Program-made: the position numbers and the translations under genes
NCBI GenBank assembly: GCA_964030785.1
Contig: OZ034974.1
Coordinates: 47,188,003-47,252,002 of the forward strand
Reading direction: 5' to 3'
Source: Siderastrea siderea
Lineage: Eukaryota > Cnidaria > Anthozoa > Scleractinia > Rhizangiidae
DNA length: 64,000 nt
Shown: positions 1 through 12,353 of the stretch, one piece after another
Position numbering within the stretch: the first letter of the stretch is position 1
Layout of the letters: every line of letters begins with the position of its first letter
Notes under the pieces: generated by a model
The model's database searches: none
What the model saw: the letters and a program-made list of their open reading frames with translations, nothing else
What the model was told of the DNA's origin: nothing

Positions 1-857
1 TCAGAGTTATTTTGCAAGGGTGTGATGGTGCTTCGTGGGTAGTCACCTCATTCAGTTTTGTTAAATTAAGAATGAACAGTGACAGCACATTCGTGCTGAA
101 ATTCTGCGACACCTGGGACAATTGTTGGAACCTGAGATTAAGAAAAAGAAGATTAAAATGCCAGGTTAAATAAAAGATTACTTAATGGAAGTAGCCTTGT
201 ACGGCGTGCTTATGAGGTGGAGAGAGGGAAAATGACCAAATGGTTGGTTTATCGTTGAGTAGTACGAAACGGAATGGACTTGCATTAAATTGTTATAACA
301 GTTATAACAGTTATTGTGCGTATTGTGCAATAACAATTATTGTGCGTATTTAATAATTTGTTTCTTCATTTACTTGAACATTTCAACGATGCTTCCACTG
401 CGTCTTTCAGGGAAAAAGATTGTTTGGGCGTCTGTGTTTGAAGTTTGGAGACAAAGAAAGTGGTAGCTTTTAATTTATTCTCGAAAATATCCAACAGCAA
501 TTTTGAAGAAATTCTAATTTTTTGCTTTCGGAGAAATGACAAAGTTGACGTGAGGTAAGATACCACAATTGACGATAAGTATTGTAAAATGGAGCATGTT
601 GGTGTGTGGGTTTTTTCTGGTTGTAACTTTTGAGTTTAGTTGTTGTTTTATTGGCAGGAGTTTTTGCTCGCTTAAAGAGTGAGTTAGAAAGCGAGTCCTC
701 TTTTTCGTTGGTTGGCCTAGGGGAGCGCACAAGGTCCATGAGATCGGCGCGCGATTTAAGGACGGTGCCTCCTAATAGAGATCTATTTTTCTAAAGGTTA
801 TGACTATGGGGAAAAAGTATATCTTAGCAAGGGTTATTGCAATGCAAAAAGAAAAAT
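1..857. other. No supported feature
   Basis: AT-rich intergenic or intronic DNA. The short ORFs overlap one another on the same strand and have no recognisable domain or splice context, so I do not call them. Confidence 0.5.
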
Positions 858-985
858 GCAGGTAACGCGCATTTTTCAGAGATAATTAAGCAACCATAAT
901 TCTAAAAAAGCGTTAAAATACAAAGAAGGTATGGGAATTTCTTTGCAATTTAAGCTTAATTATCTCTGAAAAATGCGTGGTTGCC
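858..985. repeat. Short inverted repeat, MITE-like
   Basis: A ~24-bp arm at about 868-891 (CGCATTTTTCAGAGATAATT core) recurs inverted at about 954-977, about 60 bp apart, giving a fold-back of about 130 bp. No convincing target duplication is visible. It is probably a small non-autonomous DNA transposon or a remnant. Confidence 0.55.
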
Positions 986-2279
986 CCTAAGTTTTTGTTT
1001 GTAGATTCTGATACCTCTTGGTAAGATCTGCTTTTTCCACGTAGTCATAAACCGCACAAAAATATTTTTGTATTAAGGGGCAAATTCTTTATGAAACTCG
1101 AAAGTTTCGAGACGCGCAAAACTTATGCGCAGTAACAAAATAACAGTGGAAGAAGTGAAGTGGTCGGCTTCTTGTCTTTGAAGAGTTGTCTTGGAGGCAT
1201 CGTCCTTACTGCGCCTTTCAATAACATGCAGACTCTAAAACTCAAAGCTAAACTGACAAGTGCGTTTTTCGCTGCCGTCAATCAAATTTTCGGCGGCTCC
1301 TCCCAGTTTCCGACTATTGCCGAGTGCTGTTAGTATCATGAGACTTTTTACAGCGTACCCTCAGAGAATAAAAATTTGAAGTTGATTATTACAATATCAA
1401 TTTCTTTATATTCAATAATCGACTTTACAAACAAAAAATGACATTCTACCCTTAGCCGAATATACGTGACATTATGCCTCAGGCAAGTTTGAATTTGCCA
1501 TGGGTCGCACTAGAGCGAATTCGGTTTGTTTTACCAAAAATTGGGTCAACATTGGAGATTTTCCTAATCCGACCTCTTCGAGCAAATTAAAATTTGCCAG
1601 AGGACGAAAACGTTCAAAGATGGCGAAGTGTATGGGTGGGGGAGGCAATTTTTTCCAAATTCGCCTAAAGAAAGCCAAAAGCCATTAAAAATGTCAACTG
1701 CGTGTCTAATTCAAGGAAACTGATGCACAGCTACACAGCTCTCATTGTTTACATAGCTGTTTTACCCAAGACTTTAGTCTTGTCATGCAGGTTTATGTGC
1801 GACCGGAACTCAAACCCAAAAAAAATTGTCGTTGCCAATTTTTTTGGTCAAAATCGGACCGATTAAAAAAAATTCGCTCTTGTGTGCCTCCGCCCCCCCC
1901 TCCCCCCCCCTCATAAACAAAAATGTAGGCTACAAAATGATATTGAACTAATTTTATTTTAATTTTAACTCCTGTTAAACATATGTTGAAAACAGACATT
2001 CTGAGGTAAATTGAATGTGCCCATGTACTAAGAGCCCGGGGAAACCAGGGTTTTGCCCCGGTCCAAGCCTGGTTAAAAACCAGACCCTCGATTTGTCTTT
2101 TCTAAACATCAGCAACTGACCTTTAAATTAAGGGATATTGTATCTTGTCCGACAACTGTTTTTTTTTTTTGTGTGTTACCATTTCGGCATGTTTCTAATG
2201 TTTCCCCCACTTACAGTATTTAAGAAATTCCCATTTATTCCCACAAATTCCTGACAATATTCCTATTTTTTCCCACATA
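986..2279. other. No supported gene; C-run at about 1890
   Basis: Contains a poly-C stretch at about 1891-1910 and short ORFs on both strands at 1472-1688 without recognisable domains. No gene is supported. Confidence 0.5.
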
Positions 2280-2580
2280 TTCCCAAAAATTCCCAGTTAG
2301 TCTCAAACATTCCTTGGAATTCCTAGGAATTTCTGAAAATAACTAGGAATTCTATCTTTGATTTTCTTTTAGTTGGAATTCCTAGGAATTCCTAGGAATT
2401 TCAAGTCAGCACCATTTAAGCTTGGAATTCCTAAGAATTCTTAGGAATTCCAAGTCCAAATTTACCGTGAAAATTCACACCTCAAATTCTTAGGAATTCC
2501 TAGGAATTCTCAGGAATTCCTAAGAATTTTTTCCTAGGAATTCTTAGGATATTCCTAGGAATTCCTAGGAATTCATAGAG
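2280..2580. repeat. Palindromic AGGAATTCCT satellite-like array
   Basis: About 300 bp built from degenerate repeats of the self-complementary decamer AGGAATTCCT / GGAATTCCTAGG, alternating EcoRI-like GAATTC and AvrII-like CCTAGG cores. Every unit is its own reverse complement, so the array can form cruciforms. The AATTCCCA-type repeats just before it (from about 2225) look like a decayed extension. Confidence 0.75.
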
Positions 2581-2732
2581 TTAATTCGCAAGGGAAGGAT
2601 GCCATGTAATAAACTTCTCAATAACTTCACTTGCTCACGACCGTACTTGGGAATATTGGCCCTCGGTCGTGGCAGTATGGACCGAGCGCATTCCCCAGTA
2701 CGGCCCTCGCGTTCAGTTATTAAGAGGTTAGT

Positions 2733-3220
2733 AATTCCGCTGCGTGCGCGCCTCTCTCTCTCTCTCTCTGTCCCTTTCCCCGCTCCTTTTTCTGTGTAGT
2801 AGTTTCTTGTTATCTTCTTGATCTTTGTTAGCTACACTGCTGCGTCACTTCATCAGAAATTCGACCTCTTACACCCACCGTACGGAATCGTTCACAAATT
2901 ATAAATAACGGAATAAACAAGTTACCAGCCATTAAAACCTGGGAGACCACCATTCGTTTTCGTCCCAGATAACTGTGCAGACACCTTTCAAAAATATATA
3001 GGCAACCCATTCCTATAACCCTCTCCACACTCTCAATTAATTTGCATTTCACGAATTTTAATGAAAATAGCTTAGGTTTACAAACAAATGCTATTCATAG
3101 AATTCCCTTTATCTTTTCCTAGGTAAAACATGACTTCTGAAACTTCTATATACTCCAGCCGGGATTAGTTTTCTCACATAAATAACAATTTCAATACGAT
3201 TAACACCAAAAAAAGAAAAC
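2733..3220. repeat. Dispersed repeat, copy 1 (upstream part of RPA-like locus)
   Basis: Begins at a CT-rich run (CTCTCTCTCT at about 2753-2768). It shares a diverged colinear block with 10839-11380: the CT run, a GTAGT..TTTCTTGTT stretch, the motif ATATATAGGCAACCCA and a following AATTAATTT..CATTT block. The second copy lacks the downstream gene. This suggests the RPA-like gene travels inside a repeat family. Confidence 0.55.
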
Positions 3221-4313
3221 TCGTACCGCTAACCTTGTACTATATTTTAGCTCTTTAAGTTTATATAGTTAGCAAATGTAAGCACCCTCACGTATCGTCA
3301 ACCAGTGGGGAGAAAACTGACTACAACAAACCAGTCTCCCTTCACTTTATGCCCCTCACTAATAACGATAGAGAACGCTCTTTTTCAGATACGAAGTTTT
3401 AAATGTTTCCCCCCTCATGGCTAAAACTTAATACCACCGTTATAATTCGAACAGCAAAATAAACGTTAAAAACAAACTTGATCTTGAATCACTAAATCAT
3501 TCACCACAATTAACTCCTTAGACCAACACAGCGACTTACACTTATGAACATTGTCTCCCCCTTTTCCCGAGCAAAGTGCTTACTACTTTTTAACTCCCTA
3601 TCGAAAACTAAACATTCTCCCCCACATATTCAATAAAGGCCATCTTCTAATCTAACACAATCTCCCGTACTCCGTACAACACAAAACAACAATCAAAGTA
3701 ACAGCTATTCACCATTCTGCCCTGTACCCTATTCATCGGAACCAGTAGATACCCGTATAGTACCCATTGAATACTCGCACAACTTTGTCTCATCACATGT
3801 TTCTACGTACGTGACAAAACGCCACTTATTTACACAAAACAGTAACCTGGACACATTCTTAACACGTGAAACAACCTCACAAATATTATTACATCACCAT
3901 CTGGACATGTGATAAAATTTTACTTTTTCAGCAGAACCTAAACGTTTTCTCCCATCTAGCAACATCATTCCTACTTCCGCAACTATTATCTATATTCTAA
4001 CCAAAAAATTATACGCTTCTATGTATCACAACTCCTCCTTCAATATCTCACTTCAATTTCACCGCAAAACCACTACAATAAAGCTAAGAAAAATTTGACC
4101 TTTATCCCTTCACATGTACTGCACGTGCTTAAGCCATGTTATTTACCACACATACTTATCCCTCCTATCATTCGCAAAATTGGCTCCTTTTAGATTCCCG
4201 AAATTTACTACCCCATTTCCACTTCTCCACGTATCAAAACATCCAGTAATATACTTTCTTCTCCGAATTTCGGCTACTGTTTTCACATCAAAACACTGAA
4301 TAAAACAAACTTT
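3221..4313. other. No supported gene; probable 5' flank of RPA-like locus
   Basis: About 1.1 kb of unusually purine-poor, C/A/T-rich plus-strand sequence without a convincing ORF, leading into the CCAAT-box cluster upstream of the RPA-like gene. Confidence 0.4.
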
Positions 4314-4558
4314 ATTGGTTGAACACAACCCGAACTTTGATCAATCACGTGAACACTACCACTAACACACACCCCATTGGCTGACTAAAAGATTGAACTT
4401 TCATCACCCTCAAATTTGTCGATCACAAATCTTACTTGTTTACAATCTTCTTTCCTCTGATTGGCCTCTTTTTACTACCGTCTATTGGCTACTTCTCCTA
4501 CCTTCAGTTTTCCAGTTCTCTCATTGGAGCATTTCGATCCACCACTTTGGTATAAAAG
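4314..4558 (+). promoter_or_regulatory. CCAAT-box cluster and TATA box
   Basis: Five ATTGG motifs (reverse CCAAT boxes) occur at 4314, 4376, 4460, 4484 and 4523. A canonical TATAAAAG follows at 4551-4558, about 100 bp before the ATG of the RPA-like gene at 4656. This is a textbook RNA polymerase II core promoter layout and points rightward. Confidence 0.6.
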
Positions 4559-4655
4559 TTCCGAACCCCTCTTAAACACAAAAACACTCATCAATTGTTG
4601 GTTTCTGCATATCTCACCCCATTCGCCTGAACCCAAAATCTGCTCACTTCTGGAG

Positions 4656-5722
4656 ATGAACCAACTAACATTTAAAGGATACGTGCACAGCGTCTCACCA
4701 ACCAAAAAAAGCAGAGAGAAGTCATTTCCTTACTTCAACTTCTCACTCCAGGTTGACGTCAACGTCGCGTCCTTTGTTACGATTCCACCAAGCAGAAGCT
4801 CCTCAAAGGGTACGAAGACTCCCGACAGCCAGTAACTTTACAAAATGTCGCACAAAAGAGAAGTCTTCGCGATCCATCAGAAGAGGACATCATCCTGAAC
4901 AAAAGGTCCCGCCTCCAGCCAGCAAACAACAGTGACATCACCTTCGAATACGACGAGACCTCGTCACTAAGTCAGCAGCAGCTTACCACCATCGAAAACA
5001 TTAACTGCATTAAGGAAAATCAACTTACCTCCGTACAAGGAACTTTGACCCTTTGTGAATACTCCGTTCAACAAACACTCATGAACGACGGCTTTCTTGT
5101 CCCAATGTTAACTCGCTGCACCATCACCGACGACACAGGTACAATCCACTTGACACTTTGGGGAAGTGCAAAAGAAGAGGTCAACAACAATAACTCCTAC
5201 ACCATCACCAACGTTCTTGTTAAGTCTTATAACTCCACCAAGTACTTAACAACCACACCCAGCAGTGAAATCACACCCTCGGATCAGTACTTTTCTCCTC
5301 CAACTGAACAGATGTTCAACAAGCTATTTGATGTTGAAACCATTCGCGTCGATAAGATCCGCCTAGCAGACACCTTCAAGACCTGGTTGGCTTGCAGCAA
5401 ATGCAAAAAACAAATAACTGACATGACCTCAAGCGACATCACTCTCATGAAATGCCCCACATGCAGTGTCGTACAACCAGTGTCTTCATGTACTGTCAGC
5501 GCGTCACTGCGTATTGCAGTACGCCATGATCAAGACCATGAACTTATCTGGCTAAAAGTCTTCACGTCAGTACTTCAGAAAATGCTTCTACAGCCATCAC
5601 CTGACGTCACAATTCAGTCCCAAGAGGAGGAAATCTACACGCAGCTGTTCCAGCTGGAAAACTTTACCATCGACTATGACGAACATTCCTTGATTGTCAA
5701 GGATGTTCACTTTGCATTGTAA
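4656..5722 (+). pseudogene. Replication protein A-like ssDNA-binding protein, one frameshift
   Basis: An intronless gene of about 355 codons starts at ATG 4656, shortly after a TATA box. The frame opened by that ATG switches at about 4758-4772, after which the second frame stays open to the stop at 5722. The text is continuous across the switch, so one small indel (or a base-call error) breaks it. The last ~225 codons contain an OB-fold-like segment (GFLVPMLTRCTITDDTGTIH, then LTLWG) and a four-cysteine ribbon CSKC...CPTC, as in the C-terminal part of RPA large subunits. RPA-like proteins are encoded by host genomes and by some Helitrons. The repeat context and lack of introns favour a mobile-element origin, but no Helitron helicase is visible here. 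Confidence 0.5.
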
Positions 5723-6190
5723 ACACTGTCGACGTGTCTATAGCTTACAGCCAACAATTAAGCTAAGAACATCATCAATTTGTGTTTTCTATTTGTGTTT
5801 GAAACTTTTTACACATAAAGACTTGTCCCTGTCGCACTATTTCAAAACGAACTATTCGTGTTTAGAACTTTTAAGAGAGAATTCACACAAGTATTTTCCA
5901 CTCTAAGCATAAGGAACATGTCAGTCGATCGTCGTGCGTTTAAATCCTTTCTCCCCACGTCCTAGTTTGTAATTTCTATTTTTATCGAACTCTTGTTGTT
6001 TTCATAGAATTGTTCGGAGTAACTTAAACAGTCGTTTATTTCAACAAAGAAGAAACGTTCCTGTTATGTTAGTTTTTTTAAGTCACTTCTCTGATCTTGT
6101 ATCAAGAAAACAATAAAAGGTTGTTCTGTTAGCTTAACATTTATATAACGTTAAGTCAATAAAAGAAATATAACACGTTTCCTTATAAAA
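5723..6190 (+). terminator. 3' UTR-like region with two AATAAA signals
   Basis: Downstream of the RPA-like ORF lie poly(A)-signal hexamers AATAAA at 6112-6117 and 6158-6163 in AT-rich sequence. They fit the 3' end of the same transcription unit. The link is positional inference. Confidence 0.35.
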
Positions 6191-7592
6191 GCTTTATTGT
6201 TGTGAATTTTTATGTGAGGCTGATTTTTCATTTACCCTAAGAAAAGCACAAATACGTTTGGTGGGATGCGCGATGAGAGATAAAATACACGCGTCATGTC
6301 AGATGTAAGAAATTTTAACGGGTGGGATACGGGATAAAAATGCTTTGCCAGAAGCAACATATCCTAATTTCAACTGCCGCGATCTGAAGTAGTTTCAAAT
6401 TCACGATGCAATTTACCACTACTGATCTTGAAAGGCCTAAAACATTGTCTTGCTTTGATTAACGCAAATTCTCCGAGGTCTGTGCAGGACGCTTGGATAA
6501 ACTCTGGTCGTAAAATGACTTATTCTCCCTGCCGGCACTCCTCGTAAAAGTCACTCATTCTGCTCGAAGTTCTGCTTGGACACCCTTATTCTGCTCGAAT
6601 TCTGCTTGGTACCCGAAAAATTTTCCGCTCCCTAGGCCTCAGATATTTTCGCAAATATGGAAGGGAGACTGGGCCTAACCCTGAAAACAAATTAGATACC
6701 ATTAAATACTGTATTCATTATCGGTCGCAAAACTTACTTTATATCACTAATATTCGACGAAGCAGTGAATCACGTGAGTATTTTAGCTAATAATCACATC
6801 AATATCAAGTTATTTTCAATTTGTTCTGTATTTAGTATTCAATTTTTCTTACAACTGTTATGCATATCATTGGTGTCGCTCAGTTCCCGTTGTTCTACTC
6901 AAATTCTGCTCCAAAATGCCTTATTCTGCCCGCAGAATACTCACCTCAAAATCGCTTATTGTGCCCGAATTTCTGCAGGAACAATTTATCCAAGCCTACT
7001 GTGCAGTGACAAAACAACAGTACTCGCGCGTTCAAGGCTACATTCCACAGGCTTTTAAGCCCAAGCGAGAGGGAACATCCAGAAGCGAGCGCGGAGCACG
7101 AGCGGAGCGATTGGAAAAACCTGTAGAGGAGGCAGAATGAAATGCGGCCTTCAACACGCGAGTAACGTAGCCTGCAGAGCAGCCGTATTTGGCTGGGCGA
7201 GCGATGAATATCCGCCTTCCCCTCCCCTTCTCCCCTAGTCCATTTTCTACTTGCTTTCAAAATGGCAACCTAAGCGACCGTTAGACAACCGTTTATTTCG
7301 TAAAAAAACGCCTGCTCTGCAAGCTAGGAGTAACGTAGTGGGCACGACGCAGCATTTCATTAACAACATTAACAGGATTTCCACACCAAACCAGAACCTC
7401 CTCACTTCCGGCCGTTCCACGCGCATAACGAGTGTGACTTAAATGGAGCGAGCTGCCAGACATGAAGTGAAAAACAGCCGCGAAAAGCCTCTTTTGGACC
7501 ATTCTCGCTAGCCTCTGGATAATCTAAACACCCGCCGCCCTGGCTCTTCGGAGAAAAATTGGCATTTGAAATAAAATAATTAGCCATAGGGC
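6191..7592. other. No supported gene; degenerate TTCTGCTCGAA repeats
   Basis: Short repeats of TTCTGCT(C/T)(G)A type cluster at about 6540-6615 and 6900-6975. The ORFs at 6765-7260 are short, mutually overlapping and lack domains. Confidence 0.4.
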
Positions 7593-8083
7593 ACTTTTTC
7601 CGTGTTTACATAGCCTCATCTAAACACGAGAAGGAGGAGTTGGAAGAATTCGAGACAGTTATGAAAACCCGAAACGCACTCAAGACACACTCGCATAACT
7701 TTTGAAATTCTCCTAACTCCACGAGTGTTCAGATCAGCCTACTTAAACACCGAAGAAGCCATCTAATGCTACATTTCTCTAAAACAAATCGACAAGTGAA
7801 GGGAAATTTCATTTATTTTCTTCTTCATTGACATACATTTTCTCAATACACGCTTTGGACAACCATTTCCTACTAGCCAATCAAAACGCGCATCTCACAA
7901 CACAAGAACCAATAATATTCGCGTTATAAAAGTCAAAGCCAACATTTGTGAAGCGCCATGTACATGAAGGCGATTCACCTTTTATTCATCGTAAATCTTG
8001 CAGAAAAATACCGAAAGTTCGGCGAAAATTACAAAAAATGCCCCGCTCGTGTTTAGATGAACCTATGTAAACACGGAAAAAGT
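7593..8083. mobile_element. MITE with ~37-bp terminal inverted repeats
   Basis: The left end ACTTTTTCCGTGTTTACATA, continuing through a CATCTAAACACGA segment, is mirrored at the right end (about 8046-8083) with two or three mismatches. The ~490-bp element has no coding capacity. Internal CCAAT and TATAAAAG motifs at about 7877-7930 are incidental or a cryptic promoter. No clear target duplication was found. Confidence 0.65.
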
Positions 8084-8958
8084 CCTCCATTGCTGAAAGG
8101 CAATCCTGTCTGGAACTGTGCATAAATTTTATGAGTCTCCTCGCCCGTTGTTAAAATTCAAGTGACAAAACCACCGGAATTCTGCAATTACCTGAATTAC
8201 TCATTGAGGATACAATCGTTAATCTGTAAATTTTGACTTTAATTGACTGAACTTCTCAGAAACCAACTGCGAGGGAAAAAGAAGAGATTATTTGTAATAG
8301 TCTGACAGCGAATATTTTGGAACGCCGAGAATCAGACTTGCTGATCTACCGTCTGTACAAAGCCAAAGGAATGAAAATGACTTTCCACGAACTCAGAGAA
8401 GAAATTCAGTGGATTTGAGCACTTCGACGAATCAAATAAAGGTCAGTTTTAATCAAATTTGCTCCCGAAGTTTACTTTCGTTAAAACAAGTTTCCTGTGC
8501 ATGTTTTTAACGCATTTGTGAAGCCATGCTTGAGTCAATGAATTTGGCGCAAAAATTGCAAAAAACCTTTGCCGAACGATTCCGATCCTTAAAACAACTT
8601 TTAACGTTTTGGTAATTTTTTCAGAGTCTGATAAATTTTGCTATCGCTTATAAATACACAAATGCAAAACTGTCCCACAAGATTTTTTTGATTAGTTCGC
8701 TCGGAACTGAATTAAATTAACGTATGCCAAGTTGTGTTTTTCAATTAACCGCCCTTTCTTTCTTTTGCTATTTTTCCTCGCGCTCAGGACAGAACACATA
8801 GCCAAACCTCAAATCAAAACTTGACAAATTTTTCTCCCTTTCCTTAATATTTGTATTTGAACTTGAAATTACTTTACGACTCCTGCGATATCTTTGAAGT
8901 GCTTTCAAATTATGCTGGGAAACATAGAAAGCGTGACGTCACAACCATGTTTACCTAC
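8084..8958. other. No supported feature
   Basis: No ORF, RNA gene or repeat that I can support. Confidence 0.4.
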
Positions 8959-8964
8959 TGTCAT

Positions 8965-9458
8965 CAGGGTCTGGAAGGGGGGTCCTGATCCCGCATTCCC
9001 GCTCCTTTTTCACGAGAATCCCGCATCACGCACTTTTTTCATCGCTATCCCGAATTCCGTTTTTTCTTTTCCAAAAATACATTAAAAATGACTAATTTCT
9101 GCAAAAGCTAATAAATTTAAGATGTACATTGGCCCTTTCGATTGATATTTTCTCCTCACCTGGCTAATTTCTGCAAAAGCTAATAAATTTAAGATGTACA
9201 TTGGCCCTTTCGATTGATATTTTCTCCTCACCTGGTTAATTCGCTTTTGCCGCTAGAATGCTTACTTGGGTGGTGACGATTTCCCAAATTCCTGACAGAC
9301 AAGAGAAAAATCTCGCATCCCCTGCCCAAATTTTGGCAAATTCCGCTTCCCTGGTAGCAGTCAAATCCCAAATCCTGTCAACATATTTTGCGTTTTCCAG
9401 AATCCCGCACCGTATTTTGGCCAAATCCCAGATCCCGAGAATACCCTTCCAGACCCTG
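8965..9458. mobile_element. 494-bp DNA transposon, TIR CAGGGTCTGGAAGG, TSD TGTCAT
   Basis: The element starts CAGGGTCTGGAAGG and ends with its exact reverse complement. TGTCAT flanks both sides exactly (8959-8964 and 9459-9464), so the insertion boundaries are directly visible. The interior is rich in AATCCCG / CAAATCCC motifs and has no transposase, so it is non-autonomous. CAGGG...CCCTG ends resemble hAT-type elements, but a 6-bp duplication is shorter than the usual 8 bp, so the superfamily is left open. Confidence 0.8.
9092..9235. repeat. Perfect 72-bp tandem duplication
   Basis: Positions 9092-9163 are repeated without visible change at 9164-9235, inside the 494-bp transposon. The identity implies a recent duplication. 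Confidence 0.9.
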
Positions 9459-9464
9459 TGTCAT

Positions 9465-10838
9465 CTAAACACACCTATCGACCAATGAGAGCGCGCGCAC
9501 TATCTTAATTTTTTTATAAATCCCAATATTCAACCGTTTGTATACCGAGCGGCCAAATAAAGCTCCTTCCAAAACTCGTGAAAGAGGGACCTCACACCTT
9601 GCATAGTAGTATTTTATTTAAAGAACAAACAAAGTGATTACTCTCTAAAAAACAATGCGAATCCAGGATTTTTAAACAGGGGAGGAAGGGTGCTGACCTG
9701 ACAAGAAATCCGGATACGCTCGTCTGTGAGCTACAGTGCCCCTCTTAGTGCTCCGATTCACCTCGCAGGGGGGGGGGGGACACTATAATGGGCTATACGC
9801 GGAGGCTGTAACCTCGCACTATATAAAAAGGTACGGAAATTTGCCATTTTACTATATGAAACACTCACAAAATGGGCTGCAAAGTGGAAGAAATGGTGCT
9901 TAAAACGAAGTATATAGCTACATTTTGGCAAAAATCATTACGCAACTGAATCACAACAACTGAAAACCCAGGAAAAACATGGCAATTATAGGAAATTATA
10001 TTATTTTGGCTTATCCTTGACGTATAAGAAAGGGCTGCAATTTGCTTTTAGTATGTGAAAGGGGTACCATTTTGCTAAAAATTAGCTATATTAAAACGTA
10101 AGTGATTGAACCTCTGCATGCAGCCTTCCACTACAAACCGTTATTGAGACCCCCCCCCCCCCCCTCTCCCGGGGACCCCAGGCTTTCAAGTTTTTTTTGT
10201 GATCAACAAGAACTATTTACTGTTACTTTGGATGCCCTCTTTTGTAACTTCAGCTCTGACAGCATTTTATTTTGTTAATGAGTGTCTGTACGAACGTAGA
10301 CATTCAGTTCAACTTAATGCCTATTTTCATACAGAACCTGGCCATAACCACCTCAGATGACACAGACTTATCCAAGGAACATAACTTCGTAATACCGTCA
10401 TAGCAGTCTTCACAGTTTCTCATTAACATGGTCGCTATCATCTACAACTTTGCGCTGTAACTATTTTAAATGGCTTTCTTTCAAGAGGCCTGCTCGAAGG
10501 AGGGGGGGTATTCTCTGACATGTTGGGTGGGGGTGTCCAACCCCAACACTGAATCCTTACCTTATCAGCAGCACATACCTACACCCAAAGCTTCTCCACC
10601 AAATTTGAAAGAAACAACTTTATTTATTTACGCCCGTACACTTTACAGTTAAAACCCATGAACCTCTGATCCTCCCTTGATTTATAAAAACGACCAATGT
10701 ACAAGGAAAAGGAAATCAGGATACAAGCATTACAAGGACACAAAACAAAATCGTATGAAATAGATAAACTAGACAGAAAATGCAATATTAAAGACCCTGA
10801 CACTGTCATTGTCAGAAATCTCGTTATGCAATCCCACT
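9465..10838. other. No supported gene; G- and C-homopolymers
   Basis: Holds a G-run near 9769 and a C-run near 10150. The ORFs here overlap low-complexity sequence and show no domain. Confidence 0.4.
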
Positions 10839-11380
10839 GCGCATGCACCTCTCCCTCCCTCTCCCTTTTTCTCTCCCTCTCTCCATGTAGTGGTTTTTTG
10901 TTGTCTTCTTTGCCTTCATTATTCACACTGCCGCATCACTCCATCAAAAATTGGACGTCTTTCACCAACAATATACAATCGCTCACAGACTGTAAATAAA
11001 TAAATAAACGTCAGCACGCATTAAAAACAATCTCAGAGTGTACCATTGTCACGAGTCGCCATTTCGTTTCACTCCTACACAACTCTTCACAACCCTTTGA
11101 AAGATATATAGGCAACCCAAGATTCCACCTTTCTAACCAATCGTGATCACCATCCGCACACACTCCCACCCCATAAATTCTGTCAAAGTCATAAAGCTCC
11201 TTACACTCCGAATTAATTTTCATTTGAGCATATTTTAATACAAATCGAAACATTTACAATCTCATTGTTTTCATACAATTTCCTTTTAATTAGCCTTTCC
11301 TAGCTAAAACTCCACTATATAAATTTGTCACCACTCCAGCAGACCTTCGTTTTCTCGTGCTAATGACAGTGACGATATCA
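10839..11380. repeat. Dispersed repeat, copy 2, truncated
   Basis: Diverged colinear partner of 2733-3220: CT-rich start, a GTAGTGGTTTTTTGTTGTC block, the shared motif ATATATAGGCAACCCA at about 11105-11120 and the following AATTAATTTTCATTT block. The RPA-like coding part is absent downstream. Confidence 0.5.
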
Positions 11381-12169
11381 TTAATAAATAATTCAAAACG
11401 CAAATACACATTTAACAACCACTTACTTATATAATTACCACTCATTGACAGCAACAAAATACCTCACGCACGCTTTGCGTGCCTATGTTTATGTATATTC
11501 TTAGGTGGGGAAAAAAATGAACCTTACCATGGTCGCACTGAAGAAGTAGAGGCAGTGATAAAGAAACTGTACAAAACAGTTAGTAGACTGCCACCATTCA
11601 TGCCCCATACATTGGATGAGGTACACACACTGTAAATAAATATTATTATACTCCCTGATCCTGTCTATAATGAACATGCATATCAAGGTGATAATGTATC
11701 AATCAAATCCTTCCACTCCCCCCTCCCCTCCCTGCAAGCACTGAGACAATGCAAAATAAATCAAGACTTCACATTGAAAATTTCCACCCCAAACTCGTAA
11801 TCGAATTCTCCACCCCTGAGAAGACTAGGATTATCAAATACTCTACACCTGTGCTACGTAAATAGAACTGTACATAAGCTCTTATAAATCTAGTCAAGGC
11901 TGAATTTTGAAACATGACTTGTGCATATGTTTTTCATTACATCCACAAGTCACAATGAAGTTTTATTTGCTCTAATGTTGGTAGCAATTAAAAGGACATG
12001 GATCTGTTGGCCAACACAATTTTGTTTTCAGTTGAAACTAACAGTGTATGCACTGGAAAGGTCCAGTTTATTGTTATTGACTATTGGTAGTTGAATTTCA
12101 CTCTTAGTTCATGATTTTGATATTATTTTAAAATATCTTAACATTATTTCTATCCAATTTGTTTAACAG
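11381..12169. other. No supported gene; probable intron end
   Basis: AT-rich sequence leading to a polypyrimidine/AG acceptor at 12169. It contains no ORF worth calling. Confidence 0.35.
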
Positions 12170-12270
12170 CTGTTGTGGCAAGCCAGAGAAATCGAAGAGG
12201 AAGCAGTTTGCCTCCTCCTTCTGTGGTCAGGCGAGGCTCAAGTGGATAATTTTGAGGAGTTTCTTTTCAA
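12170..12270 (+). CDS. Candidate internal exon A of an unrecognised host gene
   Basis: Bounded by a TTTAACAG acceptor and a GTAAGT donor. One frame is open throughout (begins LLWQAREIEEEAVC, ends DNFEEFLF) and leaves two bases for the next exon. It joins in phase to exons at 14720-14805 and 15263-15346. The peptide is hydrophobic and acidic, and I do not recognise the family. A 1.6-kb DNA transposon sits in the following intron. Confidence 0.45.
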
Positions 12271-12353
12271 GTAAGTACTTGCAATAAAGTGGTCAAATTG
12301 GTCAGGGCTTTGGGTACAAAGCAGTAGGAATCTTTTAAACTGGTTAATATGCA

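Noticed and set aside
1472..1688. Opposed 62-68 aa ORFs
   Set aside because: Mutual shadows on the two strands with no domain.
11461..11495. CACGCACGCTTTGCGTGCCTATG resemblance to the palindrome at 61912-61945
   Set aside because: Short shared core only; insufficient to call a repeat family from two sites.
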